From NCBI GenBank assembly GCA_003342895.1, contig PTFA01000197.1, positions 1,849,664 to 1,913,663 of the forward strand: DNA of 64,000 bases, written 5' to 3'. Under the pieces are notes generated by a model. It did no database searches. It had not been told where the DNA came from and was given only the letters and a program-made list of their open reading frames with translations. The stretch's first letter is position 1. Every line of letters starts with the position of its first letter. Positions 24,431-37,400 of this stretch are shown one piece after another. A program made the translations under genes and the position numbers. Source of the stretch: Casuarius casuarius. Lineage: Eukaryota; Chordata; Aves; Casuariiformes; Casuariidae.

Positions 24431-26993
24431 GACCTATTTACATGTAATCTCTGCTTAAGTTCTTCCAGGTTGTGGGCCTGTTCAAGGCAACCACAGGGTA
24501 AAAGGGAGAAGGTGTGGGAAGTTGTGAGTGGCAATGATCCAGCAATGTCTGGAAAGCAATGTCTCTTCACTGCTCGGGGAGAAGCTGGCCTTCATATAGA
24601 AGCAGTATCTGCTCCTAACAAAGGCTGCCCTAAGTCTAAGGACAAAGTCCATTTTCTTGCAATTTCTGTGACGGAAGCTAGAAATCCTCCATTTCTAAAC
24701 TGGTTAAAATCAGCTAAAGTGAAGGTAGCAATACCTACAGAAAGTGCTTCAGTCACTGCATTCAGCCCCTGCTCTCAGGCTGAGCCCTGCCTCCTTTGCC
24801 TAATCCCATCCCTATTCTTCAGCAGTGTGTTACAGAAGCAGGTGTGTTAAGTGTTGACATAAGCTTGAGGGGAAAATCAAGACAAAAGGATCTGTATTTT
24901 CCTTAAGTCTTGAGCCTGGTATAGCTTTCCTTGAGGATCCTTGGCCTCCTGCTACTCTTATTGTCCCTTCCCTGGAGGGGGATGGTCATGGAGAAAAAGG
25001 ACATGATGTAGAGTAGAGGTGTATAAACCGAGGCAGGGAGTCAGCCCTAAGGGGTGACTTATCTGCAGTGGGTCATATTCCTATGTCATGGTTATTTCTG
25101 TCAATTGTCCTCCCTCCAATTCTTTCTCTGAAGGGTCCTTCCTTGCCTGCTTTGCCCCACTCCATTTGGTGTCTTTAGTCACCTTGCAATTTTCAGCCAT
25201 CAGGTCCTTGCCCATGGCACTGCTGTGCAGGATGCTTTGGGAGATTATGCCATTGAAGTGTAACAACTGTGAGATTTCAACTTAAGTTTCTTTTGAAGGC
25301 AAACAAAGTTTAGGAACTAAAGATTCTGCTGACCCTAGTATCCAGTATCAAGATTAGATGTTTACAGGACAAGGGAGGGTGTATAGCATGGAAGTGACAG
25401 TATGCAGACAACAGATTTACTTCTAGGTAGGATATGGAGGCTGAATTCCCTTAGAGTGGGCTTATGTCTCAGTCTTATCAAAAAAGAGGAGAAGAATTTC
25501 TAACCTTAGTTTGTATTAGGAGTTGCTCCTAAAGGATGATAAATGCCTAGTGTTGCACCAAGGACTGCGGGTTCATTCCAGTGCTGGTTCAGCTTGTCTC
25601 GTGCAACCAACTCACCCAAAGAGCACCACTACTGCAGGAAGTATTTTTAATTCGAACTTTATTAGTCTAGCAAAGCAGTGGTAGTAAAGAGATACTCTGT
25701 CAGTGTTTAGCAATCTTTTGGGGGTCTATGAGCAGTGAATCACTTCACTAAGAGCAAGTGATGAGAGAATAGAACTAGAGGACAGGTCTTCTTGCAGGCA
25801 AAGGGTAAAATGGTTTCTTTAATGGAAAGCAAAGGTATGCTTATTTATTATGGGGGAGTCATTCCTGCTCCGTTTCCTCCTGTAAAAGGGAGTTGTGTAG
25901 AACAGAAGGCATCTGAAATTAGCTGCATTGGGCACTTCAAAAATACTGGGTGGCTTTTATGGGTTTTGGAAGGTAATTGCATAGCCTCTTGCCTCCTCGT
26001 CCTGGGGTGTAACCCCAGTGCCCCCAAAGCAATTAATGGACTTGGAAAAAGCTGAAAAACTGCTTAGAAACAGGAATGTGCCACAGGGCCCTAGCAGTCC
26101 CCCGCTGCCCGGCAGACTTCCTTGGCAGCGAGGCTCCCGTGGTTTGTATTTCTGGGCAATTGTTGCAGGATGGTGCCTGCAGGCACCAGTCCCCTTTGCC
26201 CAGGGTCACCCTTTGGGTACACCTGAGCAGCTCTGGAGCTGGACTATGTCTTGGTGCTGCTGCAGGAGCAGCCAGCTCAGCTGGCGTCAGCCTTCAGATG
26301 ACTGGCTTGGGCGCCTCAGGCCAGCGCTAGTCCTTGTGCTGTCTTGAAGGCATCTGGCTAATCTCTCCCAAGGGATCCCAGAGCTCACACTGAGCCTCAC
26401 TGCTTCTTCAGAGCCAGCTACTAGGACTGATGTCCCCCTGCTGACACCGGTGTCTCTCTGCCTAGCAAGGCTGATGTGGCAGGCTGCCACTTGCACTGCA
26501 GTGGTGGCCTGAGATAAGGGCCTGCTCCTTGGAGGGGCAATGAGGGCTTGATTGCAAGGAGAGGAGGAGTGAGATGAGGAGGATGGAAACGCATCCTCTG
26601 TGTCAGTGTTTTCCTTCTGACAGATGCCACCTGGCCTTGCTCTAGCTGTTGCAGTTCCTCAGGTGCATTGACCTGGCAGAGGTGGCCTTTGGTGGATTCA
26701 AACCATCCAAGTTGAAGTGTGCTCACCTCATGTCCTGTGCTTGACCAGAGAGAGCAAAAAGCTTCTCCCTTCCCACATCTGCCAAAAGCAGGGAAGTACA
26801 TTTCTGGGTAAAGAAACAAACAAAAATGCCTGCAGGGAGGCTAGGAAAATTCCTCATTTCTGACCAGCAGTCATGAGGCTGTGCACTCACTAAGCCTTCA
26901 TCCACCAGTCTGGCAGCTTCAATTTTCACGTGCGTCACGAGGAGAGATCTGAACCTCTGGACGGTGAGGAAAACCTCAGCAGGAGGGTGAGAC
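24431..26993. other. Intergenic DNA between two convergent genes
   Basis: RANGAP1 (+) and the LRR-FN3 gene (-) end towards each other here. Minus-strand AATAAA signals occur at 25844-25849 and 25658-25663 (read as TTTATT on +), 1.1-1.3 kb beyond the LRR-FN3 stop codon, and are candidates for its 3' end. The open frames between 24425 and 26940 are short and resemble nothing I recognise. Confidence 0.5.
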
Positions 26994-29561
26994 TCATAGG
27001 GTCACGTACGTGGGTGTTGTAGGGCTCCTTAGTGGTGGGGAGTGAGCGCAATCTGCTGGCTCGTTGGGCCGCTGGCTGGCAGCCAGCACGTAGCCATGGC
27101 GGTCGTCATCCTCCCTGCAGGTGGTCGCTCGATCAGCGCCCCTGTGGCACGGGGGCGGCTCATCATCGTTGTAGTACCGCTGGAAAGGGACTGGACGCCT
27201 CCGCAGCCGCAGCATGGCCCCCACGGCCAGGCCCGCCAGGATGAGGAGGGCGGTGGTAGTGCCGATGCCTGCAGCCCAGGGGCCGGGCACTGGCTGGGCC
27301 CCCGGGGGCCGGGCAGTGCCAGCAGTGTGCCCCACGGCGCACTGCTGGGGCACTGGGCTCAAGCACGCCCCCAGCCCTCCACTCCAGGGGACGACGCAGA
27401 CGCGGTACTCGGTGCCCGGGCGGAGGCCATGGAGCTGCAGCTCTGGCGGGCCCCCCATCACCCGCAGTGCTTGCTCAGGTGCCCCAGGCGCCTGGTACCG
27501 CACCTCGAACTCCTCGTGCTCCCCCGAAAAAGCCCAGGCCACGGCCAGGGAGGTGTCGCTCCCGGCACTGAGGCGAAGGCCGCTGACGCTGTCGGCCAGG
27601 CAGGGGTCAGGGCTTTCGGGCATGTGGCCCTGCGAGGTGGTGGGGGGCCGGGCAGTGGAGAGCATGGTGGTCCTCACGGTGGCCAGGGCTGTGATGGTGG
27701 CAGCGGTGGCGGTCACTGTGCTGGGAAGAGGCTCGTCTCTTGCTGTTGGTGTGGCCATGGGTCTGCCGCCCTCCATGGGGCTGGTGACGGTGGAGCTTGT
27801 GCCAAAAGGCGGGCAAGTCAGCTTCTGCAGCTGGGAAAGAGAAACGAAGAGGGAAAGGGTGAGCGAAGGTGTTGCTGGTCTGGGGACAGTCCTGCACCCT
27901 CCCCATGCGGCCCCCTTTGCCCCACGGCCACAGGCAGCAGTTGGGGGGCCTCAGCCCCAAGCAACGCTGCAGCCTCCCTCTATGCGGTGACAGCCCCAGT
28001 GCTCAGCACCTCCCCGCACCTTTAGTGGTAACAACATTGATGAGGGCGGAGGAAGGAAGCAGGGAGCGGGAAAGGCGGGAGGAGAAGGAAGGAGCAGAGG
28101 TGAAAGCGTGGGGCGGAGAGCAAGGGAGAAAGCGCCTGGCCACGCGGGCCGCCTTTCCCCCGGCCCCTGCCAGGACCCCGATGACAGAGGTGGCCTCCAA
28201 GCCCTGCTCACTCGCGTGTCGCCTCCCTGGGCCCCTCGGGACCCATGCCAGCGGTTAAAAAGCCGTTTTTGGAGCCGCAGCAGAGTGGGGCGGCGACGGC
28301 CCGCCCTCGGGGCTGCCCCTCACGGGGACGCTGGGCCAGAGCGGTACCTCCACGTCAGCCAGCAGCCGCCCTTGCAGCGCCTGAGGGGAGCTGCAGGCGA
28401 TGGGGCCCCGCTCGGCCCGCGGCCGCTTCCTCTGCCACGTCCAGAGCCAGAGCAGGTCGCAGTCGCAGCGCCACTTGTTGCCCGTCAGGTAGAGCCCCGA
28501 CAGGGCCCGCAGCGACGCCAGCGAGGGCAGCGTCTCCAGGCCGTTGTCCCGGAGGCTCAGCACCTCCAGCCGGCGCAGCCGGCTGAACGCCGTCGCCGTC
28601 ACCTTCTCCAGGGCCAGGCCGTCGAGGAAGAGCTCGCCGAGGGCCCGCGGCCCTCTCCCGAACGACAGTGCCGTCAGCCGGCGGATGGGGTTGCCACTGA
28701 GGTGCAGGGTGGCCAGCAGTGGGGCGCCGCGCAGGGCCTGGGGCACGCTGGCCAGCCGGTTGCCGTCGAGCCACAGGGCGCGCAGCCCGCGCGGCAGCGC
28801 CTGCCCCGAGAGGTTGGCCAGGCGGTTCGCGCTGAGCTGCAGGCGCCGGAGCTGCGGCAGGCCGCCAAGCGCCTGGGCCGAGAGCTCCTGCAGCTCGTTG
28901 TGGCTCAGGTCCAGCACGAGGAGGTGCTTCAGGGAGGAGAAGACGCCTGGAGAGACCGCAGGGAGGGAGGCTTATTCGGAGCAGCCTCTGGGCCCTCTCC
29001 ACCACCCACCCCACGTTTTTCCTCAGCGTAGAGGCCGGTTTGGCTGCACATGGCAGCTTCCCAGGAGGCCCCGCACTGGGGAAAGGGCCGAGTGATGAGG
29101 CCAGCATGTTGTGGCACCAGCGGTGTGGGGGTACCTGGCGGGAGGTGGGTGATGTGGTTGTGCTCCAGGTGCAGGAAGACCAGGCTGCTCAGGTTGGCGA
29201 AGGCGCCTGCGGGGATGGCCCGCAGGAGGTTGTGGTCCAGGTGGAGGTGGTAGAGGCTTCCGAGCCCCCTGAAAGCACCGGCCTCCAGCCACTCCACCCC
29301 ACTGCTCCCCAGGAATAGGGTGGTGAGGGCCGGCAGGTCCGGGAAGAAGCCAGCCTCCAGGGTGGGGAAGAGGTTGTGCTGCAAGTCGAGCTCCACGGCA
29401 GCGCGGGGGAGGCCGGCGGGCAGCCGCACCAGGCTGGCGTTGGCGCAGCTGACCAGCCGCTGCGAGATGGCGCAGGAGCAGTTGGAGGGACACGAAGCAG
29501 CCACGGAGGGTGCTGGCGAGGCGTGCAGCAGGGGCAGGGCGAGGACTGCGGGCCAGAGCAT
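26994..29561 (-). CDS. Unnamed LRR - fibronectin III single-pass membrane protein (3 coding exons, 620 aa)
   Basis: Exons in transcript order: 29561-29135, 28946-28348, 27830-26994, all GT-AG, phases 1 and 0, joining in frame. The start (MLWPAVLALPLLHA) opens a hydrophobic signal peptide of ~22 residues. An upstream in-frame Met exists at 29630, but a possible acceptor (TTACAG before 29578) lies between them. Then: LRRNT with CPSNCSC (~24-30); about ten LRRs of the type GAFRGLGSLYHLHLDHN up to ~290; LRRCT with NKWRCDCDLLWLW and paired Cys to ~348; a Ser/Thr/Pro-rich, probably O-glycosylated linker (350-415); an FN3 domain (~418-512, LRPGTEYRVCVVPWS); a transmembrane helix (~527-548) with Arg-rich stop-transfer; and a 70-residue cytoplasmic tail ending TYVTL. 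It should be a cell-surface adhesion or receptor protein. FLRT, TRIL, LRRN4 and ELFN families share this layout, but none matches well enough to assign. It is very GC-rich, convergent with RANGAP1 and divergent from CHADL. Confidence 0.85.
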
Positions 29562-29578
29562 CAGCACGGCGCCTTCAG

Positions 29579-32500
29579 CTGTAACCCGAAATACGCGGCC
29601 AAACAGCAGCACCTGGTCAGAGCTGGGCACAGGGAAGAGCTTGTCCAGGCTGTCCCCACCCTCTCCCAGCCGATGCAGAACGGCTCCAGCTCACTCTTAA
29701 TCCCCAAACCCACAGCCTCCATTTTTGCTTTCCTCATAGCAGCAAATACACTCTTTCCTGGCCAGGACTTCATGCTGCCAGCTCTGGTGCCTATAAAGTA
29801 CCTCATCCTCACTGGGCACCCAGCCTGGGGCTGCTTTGACCACCCTGCTGCCAGAGCAGCTCCTGACCCGCGTGCATCGCTGGGCTTTGGATGTCAGCAG
29901 CACCTCAGCCTCTGGCATGCTCCCTTCTGCTGGCCATGCCCTGGCCTGCGCTGCCTCCCATCTCCCCCAACCAGGTCCCCACCCCGCGCAGCTGGAGCGG
30001 CCCAGGCCGGCTCAGCCCCTGCTTCCTCTTTTTGTTCCCTCTTGAAAAATATGGACTTGGAGGAAAACCCTGAGCTGGCCATGCGGCTGGCAGGATGCGC
30101 TGCCCTGTCCACACTCAATCCATCCCTATGGCTGGAGAAATGCTCTCGTACTGCCACTGTGGCTCTCTCTGGCAGCTCACCCAACATTCAGGGCTGGGGA
30201 GAAGGGAACGCGTGAGCAGCGCTCCTCACCGGGGCAGTTTGCCCTGTGCTGGCAGCAGGAGGCCCAGGAAGGCAGTCCCCATCAGGCCACCAGCAGCACC
30301 ACCCCACGCTCCTCAGCACCGTGGAGAAACACAACTCCAGGTTCCCCAAAAGGAGGGTGCAGGAATGCACTTGCCATCTCTTTCCACTACAGGAATCCCT
30401 TTATTTCTCCCTGGCTTTGGCCACCTGAAGGGAAAGGAGCCCAGGGCACAAGGACACTGCCTCAGAGGGGCCGCCAGAGGCAGAGCTGGAGGGGGGGCCC
30501 CCCCATGTCAGGGCACTCCGGGAGCCTGATCCCGGGGCTTTGCCCTGTGACATGCAGCATGCGGTGCTTCGTTGTGGTGCTTTTGCCTTGATGCTCTGTT
30601 GTGTTTTTTTTTTTTTTCAGGAGGCAATTAAAAGATAAATAAAAAGGATCATACCCAAAGGAAACCAGCATTGCTGGCAAGCCATATTCCACCCCCCCAC
30701 ACACTACAGCTCACATTAAACAAATCCCTGCCTTTTCTGGCTCTTGTTTCTCCCATTCCTCAGGACCAGAAGGTGAGCAGCAAGCCCATGGCCCCTTCCC
30801 CAGCCTTGCTGACCTCTGCCAACTCTCTTGGTTGGTGGACACAACTCCTGCTTCTCCCTTGCTGTGTTTGCCACCACTGCCTCTGACAAAACCCTCTTGC
30901 AGCAGGTATTTCCCAGGGCCCATCACGTCTCCCCCCACTTCCTGACTCGCTGCCTGTTGCCCTCCCAAGCAACACCATAAGGGGCACCGCTGCCTGCTGG
31001 TGCCCAAGCTTTACCTGCCATGGGAGCTGTCTGGGTTTGGTTGGTGCTCACAGCACGCCTTCGCCCTTCTCCTAATGAGTTTGGTGATGGTGTGCTGCAG
31101 TTTTCCTCCCCTCAGCTCCAGTCCAGCCCACGAGGAAGCAGAGCCTGAGCCAGTGGCTTCCTCCTATTGTGTGCAGCGCAAAAGGATGCAGCTGCACAGG
31201 AGAAAGTGAAGGGCACCAGGAGAGACACGAGGCTTGGGCATGGCCACAAGCTCCTGGCTCCCTTCTCCTGCGCTTCCCCTTGCTGCTGTGGGCTGGCCGA
31301 GCCAGCCAGAAGCCCTGCCATCAAGCTGTTGTCTAACACAGCACCTTGGTTCGCCTCAGCACCAAATGTGGCCAGCCAGCTGGCCATGACCCCAAAAAAC
31401 AGGTCTCAGCGATTTGATGCAGGTACCAAGCTCCCAGGACCGATGTCAAATGTCAAAGCTGGTGCCTACAAGCCACTTGCCATATCAGCAAGGTCGGATG
31501 GTGAGACCAGGCCACCAGCATGCCCCCAGTTCTCCTTCCAGGCCAGTACAACTGGAACACCCTCCCCTTGCCCGTTGGTGTCTCCTGGGATGTCTCACCA
31601 GGACTGGCAACATCACCTGCGTCGTAGGGGCAATCAGCGCTCCCCGTCCCTGCAGCCTGCCCTCCTGGAGGCCTGGCTGAGCCTGTGGGAACGGGCCAGA
31701 GGGGATGCCCACCTGAAGCAAGGGCTGGGGAGACTCTGGTCCTCCAGTGGCCGGGCACGAGCAGCTCGCAGCCCCTGGCAGGAGGGTTCATCCCTCACAG
31801 GCGCACTGGGACGGGACTGGCGCTGGCAGGAGGAGCAGCAGGAAAGCAGCAGGCCCGCGGCCAGGTCAGCACACAGCTGCTGGCTGCACAGGTTGAGCCG
31901 TGTCTCCCTCCCCCAGCCCGGGCCAACACGCACCCGCTCACGCCATGGCACAGGACAGCGCTGGCCGGAGAAGAGGAGGTGGAAAATTTCTCCAGGCTCT
32001 GACCCGCCACCCCTTCCCTGGGCAGAGCTGGCTCCAGGCCTCCCAGGCCCTGGTTCCAGCTCCCTGCAGGGTGGAAAGGAGCAGCTACGTGCCCAGGGCA
32101 AGTACGAGCGGACAGAGAGCACAGCCCCACCGAGTGGGTCGTGTGGGGCGGCTGCTCGGGCTGCTGCCGCTGTGCATTTCTCGCGTCCTTTCAGGCTCTG
32201 GCAAGGCCATTTAGATGCAGCAGGCAGCATCGGCTGGGTGTTTTACCCACACCCAGCATTGGGCTTAGCGGAGCGAAACCTCCTAGAGGGACTGCAGTGA
32301 AGACTGGCCCCCCCTGAAGAGGTTGTTCCTGAGCCACGGGGACAGCAAGCTGCTGCTGAACTCAGATTTGGGGCTTCTTTTCTCTCTGCCCCCAAAAGAC
32401 AAAGGGTTCGAAGGGGAGGGAGACGTTAATACCAAATCCTTTGCAGATTTTTTTTCAGGCTGCGGATCTGCTCGTGTTCCCCAGGGGAATGAAATACACC

Positions 32501-34489
32501 GCTGCAAAAAAGAAATGAGAGAGCCAGGGAGGAAAGCAAAGGCCCCCGCTGGGTTCTGCGAGGAAATGACATGCCACGTGTGCGCTACCACCCTTAGCCT
32601 CTTTGAGACAAGCAAATAAACAAAATTCGGAAAACTAGAGACTGTAAATGTAGACTGGAGGGGTGCCTGCACAGCCAGTTTACCCCGGTGATCGCGGAGG
32701 CTCTGCACTGCTATTCAGGAGGGGATGTGCGGTAGCGACGTCCCCGGCTCGGGAGACGAGGCGCTCCTTTTCCTCAGCCTTCCTGCAGCAGTTGTGATAT
32801 CAGATGGATGTTGACTTTCTGCACTGGGCAGTGATATTTCCTGTGAATTATGCAGGAAAGAAAAGGCAGGGCGCAGAAAACGGTGGGCTTAAATCTGCTC
32901 CCTGGGCTGGCTGCTCCGGGGGCACAGGTCCCCTCCTCCAGCGCAGCAGGACGTACCCGCGGGGTTGCTGCCCTCGCCCCAAGGGGCTTGTCCCTTCCTT
33001 CCCCTCCCCCCGGCCTCCTCCTCCCCCTTTTGCTGGCTCCGTCTGCGAAAGCGGCACAACGGCCCATTCAGCTCTCACTTCTGCACGGAAAAGTAAATAG
33101 CAGCGCAGGCACAGGGGCGGTCGTGGGAGCCAGGCGGCTGCCGAACAGCGGGGCACCTCTCTGCTCTCCCTTTGCCGCCTCCTGGGGACGAGGTACCCCC
33201 AGCCCCAGGTGAGCGGGAGGGGGCGGCGGGTCCGTGGCGGCTGGCAGTGGCGGCCAGGACGCGGGTCAAACCGTGGGGACCGGGCCGGCAGCAGTTTGCT
33301 GCTGCTGTGTCCCATGCCTGGGGGGCCTGGGCTGCGTCCATGGTTCCCAGCGTCACCTCCAGCCTCGCACTGCTGCAGCCTCAGCACCTCCTCCCTGGGG
33401 CCTCGCTGCCACCTCCAACTCAGCCTGGCCAAACCCAACCTCATCCTTCCTGCGTAGGCTTGATTTGCTTTAGGCAGTTTGACGGTGGATATCGTCAGTC
33501 CAAAACACTCCAAATAGCTTACGGTAAGTAAGTTTGGCATCAGCTTAGCACAGTCTGCGTGCAGCCTGCCGGCAGCATATGCCCGGCTTGGCTGGCAGCC
33601 AGCGCTGAGGGAGCGAGGTGAGCGGGGTTGTGGGAGAGGGGAGATTTACCATTAAGAGAAGGGCTGAAGCTCAGAAAGCCGGCTTGATTACAAATCATGA
33701 ACCTGCTTGCCTTGCAAAGAACGAGCTAGGGTTGTGTTAATAATATTGCTATCATCTCATACAGCTCGAGAGGATTTTATGCTCGTGACAAGGAAGAAAG
33801 AGGGGCTCTGCTCCAAGCCCCTGCCCCACCACTGACCCTGGACTCCTGCTGAGCCCCTCCTTAAGTGAATCTAGACGACCCAGGCAAAATCTCTTTCCAA
33901 AAGGGGACCGGCTATCAGCGATCTTCAAGGTAAAGCTTAAATTTCGACACTAAATATTTATTTTTCTCTTTCTTCTGCTTTCTTTCTCATTTACACCCAG
34001 TTCTAGAACAAGAGGCTATCAGAGCTGCTCCATGGCTCTGAGTAATGATCCACATGTCCCAGGACTCGGTGGCCCACAGTGGCAGTAGCTGATGCTATTT
34101 TGGGAGAGCGTGGAAGCCTGGCCCCACTCTGCAGTCCCTGCCTGGTGCCCCACCAGCACCCACAGGGCTAGGGATGGTGGGGACATCCCTGCCTCTTCCC
34201 TTTAATAGCATGGCCCTTTGCTGGCCCAGGAGGCGGTGGAGGCAGCCAGTGTCAGTAGGGTCAAAAGGGACCGGATAAACTCATAGGCAAAGTCCAGAAG
34301 TTCCCAGTTCCCAGCAGCGTAAAAAGTACTCTCTTTTGTCTGGTTGAAACCGTGTCCTGCTAGTGCCCCCTAGGCCTGCTGCTGTAGGATTTGGTGAATA
34401 ACAGACCTGCACAGATTTCACTGCTGTCAGGAGGGATCCTTCCCTCTCCTCTGTCCTGCCTCACAGCATGTCTCCTCCAGCTGTAGGTG
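29579..34489. other. GC-rich intergenic region between head-to-head LRR genes
   Basis: This holds the promoters of the minus-strand LRR-FN3 gene and of CHADL (+). CpG density is high around 32640-33260. Long open frames occur on both strands (for example 31167-32300 + and 32848-33540 -), but they are rich in Pro/Arg/Ser/Ala, lack domain features and overlap opposite frames, so I do not call them genes. A donor-like site at 33524 (TTACG|GTAAGTAAG) may end a non-coding CHADL exon. Confidence 0.5.
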
Positions 34490-37400
34490 ATGTCCACGAT
34501 GGGGCTTTCCCTGGGCCTCCTCCTGCTCGCTGCCGTGCTTGTGCTCCAGGAAGCAGCTGCCAATCGCTGCCCTCCAGCCTGCATCTGCGACAACATCAGG
34601 ACCCACGTCCTGTGCCTGAACAGGAATCTCACAGGGATACCTGGCACCATCCCGCAGGTGAAGGCGGGGGGGACGGGGGGGGATGGAGGCACATGCAACC
34701 TCTGGGCAATCACACCACATGCCACCGTGGTCCTTGTCCTGGTGTATCAGGGTACCCAGCGAGCCTCCTCACCTCGTCCTCTGCATTTGGCACATGCAGG
34801 GCTAGGGGGACGGAGGGCATGAGACCAGCCAAGTTTGGCCAGGACTGGGCTCATAAAGTGCTGGCAACGGGCACATAATTCAGCTGAACCAAAAAGACAA
34901 CTCACCACTTTCCATGCCATGGGTCATCATGGCCCCAGCTTAACTCTGCTGTTATGAGATGGGTGATAAAATAAGCCTAGGACAGGAGGGTGTAGGGTCC
35001 ACACTGATACTACCATAATGAGCCCAGAGCCAACATGTTAGGTCACTTTTGGGCAGGAGATGAAGTGGGGGAAGGTTGGGAGTTTAGCTCTGGAATAAAT
35101 CCATGCTTGTGTTACCTACAGATCACCAAAAAGCTGGATCTCTGGGGCAACAGCTTCAAGGTCATCCCTGCAGGAGCTTTCCTCAATATCCCATACCTCA
35201 CACACTTAAATCTACAGCACTGCAAGGTGGAGAGCATCGAGGAAGGAGCTTTCCGGGGACTGGGAAGACTGGTCTACCTCAACCTGGCCTCCAACAGTAT
35301 AGCCTCCATCTACCAGGAGTCTCTGGATGGGCTGTCTTCCCTCCAGCAGCTCATCCTGGAGAAAAATCGGATTGAGGAGATCCAGCCGGGTGCTTTCAGC
35401 CAGTTGGGGTTCCTCAACTTCCTCAACCTTGGCGAGAATGCCCTGGTCTACCTCCCAGATATGGTCTTCCAGGGCCTGCAGGTGATCAGGTGGCTCCGCC
35501 TGTCCCATAATGCCCTTCATGTCTTGGGCAACGAGGCCTTCGCTGGCTTGCCCACCCTGAGGAGGCTGAGCCTCGACCACAACGAACTGCAGGCGCTACC
35601 CAGTGAGGCTCTGTCAAGGCTCTCTGGGACGACACGGCTCGATCTGGGCCACAACCCCATCACCTACATCACCGAGGAGGCCATCGACATGGCCTCATTG
35701 AAGCACCTCCACTTGGACAACGCAGCCCTCCAGGCCATTTCGCACAAAGCCTTCGTGAAGAGCCCCCAGCTGCGCACGCTGGACCTCCGCAACAACCAGC
35801 TGCATGGGCTCCAGCCGCTGGCTGGACCAGCAAGCGTAGCAAAAATCAACTTGGCTGGGAACCCCCTGCTCTGCTCCTGCCACCTGCGCCCCTTTTGGGA
35901 GTGGATGGGGAGGATGCGGGTGCACGTGGAGGCGGCATGCGCCGGCCCCCCTGCACTCCAGGGACAGCAGCTGGAGTTGCTCAGGCCCCTCGAAATGAGG
36001 TGTGGAGACCACCTAATAGGGGCCCGGCTGTCCCCCAGCCCCACTCCTCCTGCTGGGCGGCCGAAGGAGGCTGCAAGAAGAAAGTGCCCAGAGGACTGCA
36101 CCTGCTCCCCAGATTTCCAGCACAGCAACTGTGAGAACAGAAACCTCCGGGAGATCCCCCAGGGCTTCCCCAGCAACACCAAGCTCCTTGACCTGCGCCG
36201 AAATGACTTCCAGGCCGTGCCCCGGGGCTCCTTCCCCGGCTTGAAGGGCCTGGTCTCGCTCCACCTGCAGAGCTGCAAAATCGCCGTGCTGCACCCCGGT
36301 GCACTCCAGGGCCTGGAGAAGTTGGTTTACCTCTACCTCTCCGACAACAACCTTTCTGCCTTGGAGGCCGCTGCCTTTGATGGTGTTCCACAGCTTGCCT
36401 ATCTGTACCTGGACCACAACAGCTTCACCCGGGTACCCCGGGGTGCCTTCAGGCTCCTTCCCAACCTCTTCTCCCTCCACCTGCAGCACAATGCCATCGG
36501 GCAACTGTCCGAGGGTGACTTAGCAGGGGTGGAGAAGCTACGCTGGCTCTACCTGACGGGCAACACCATCAGCAACATATCCCCTGCAGCCCTGAGTCCT
36601 GCCAAGATGTTGGAGAAACTGCATCTGGATGAAAACCGCCTGGAGGAAGTGCCCACAGGGTCTCTCCGGGGCCTGTCTGCCCTCAGCGAGCTGAAGCTGT
36701 CCAAGAACCCCATCAAGTCCATGGGGGTTGGCGCCTTCCTGCCAGTGGCCAGCACCCTGCAGCACCTCTTCCTGGACAACATGGGCCTGGAGCGGGTGTG
36801 CACAAGAGGGGGGACCCCTAGAGAAAGGGGCCAGGTTGGCCCCATAAAGCTGATGCACTTAGAGATTGCCACGGGGTCCCACCTCATCCCTCCCTGCAGG
36901 GCCAGGCTCCTGTAGGAGCTTCTGCCCTGTGGACATCCCCAAAATGCCACTCTTCACTTCGGGAGATGTTCCACAGTCCAGCCAAGAGGAGATGCTTCCT
37001 CGGGTTTGGCCTGAACGTTGTCTTGGTCCAACACTCAGCTGTCCAGGGACGGTCTCTTCCTCCGCCTGGCCATGTGGGCAGTCATGGGTCCTCCCACATC
37101 CTTCTCCACTCTGTCCGCAGTTCCTTAACGAAAACAAACAAATGGACTTGAGATCATTCCCACAGCCCCTCTTCCCCAAAGAATCCCCTTCCCATTTGCC
37201 TGGATGTATGTCTCCTTCTCTTGTCACCTATTCTCCAGGACTCTTCACTGCTATTATCCTGAATTTCTCCTTCCTCTCAAGAAACTGATATTATCACTAT
37301 CCTCTTAAGGACTAGACTCCTTTTACATCACCAAGGGATCACTGCAGTGATTCCCAAAATGTGACTGAAACCCGTCAAGTTAATTAAACTATCCCTTCCT

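Noticed and set aside
27042..29031. Long + strand open frames (27042-28025, 28108-29031)
   Set aside because: They lie antisense to the exons of the LRR-FN3 gene and are shadows of its GC-rich coding sequence.
31167..32300. 377-aa open frame on + between the LRR genes
   Set aside because: It is rich in Arg, Pro, Ser and Ala, has no domain, signal or membrane pattern, and overlaps open frames on the opposite strand (31634-32230). It looks like chance openness in GC-rich DNA.
32848..33540. 230-aa minus-strand frame in a CpG-rich zone
   Set aside because: Composition is Arg/Pro/Gly-rich without motifs, and several frames are open at once. More likely a CpG island.
35664..36504. Minus-strand frames within CHADL exon 2
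   Set aside because: Antisense shadows of a GC-rich LRR exon.
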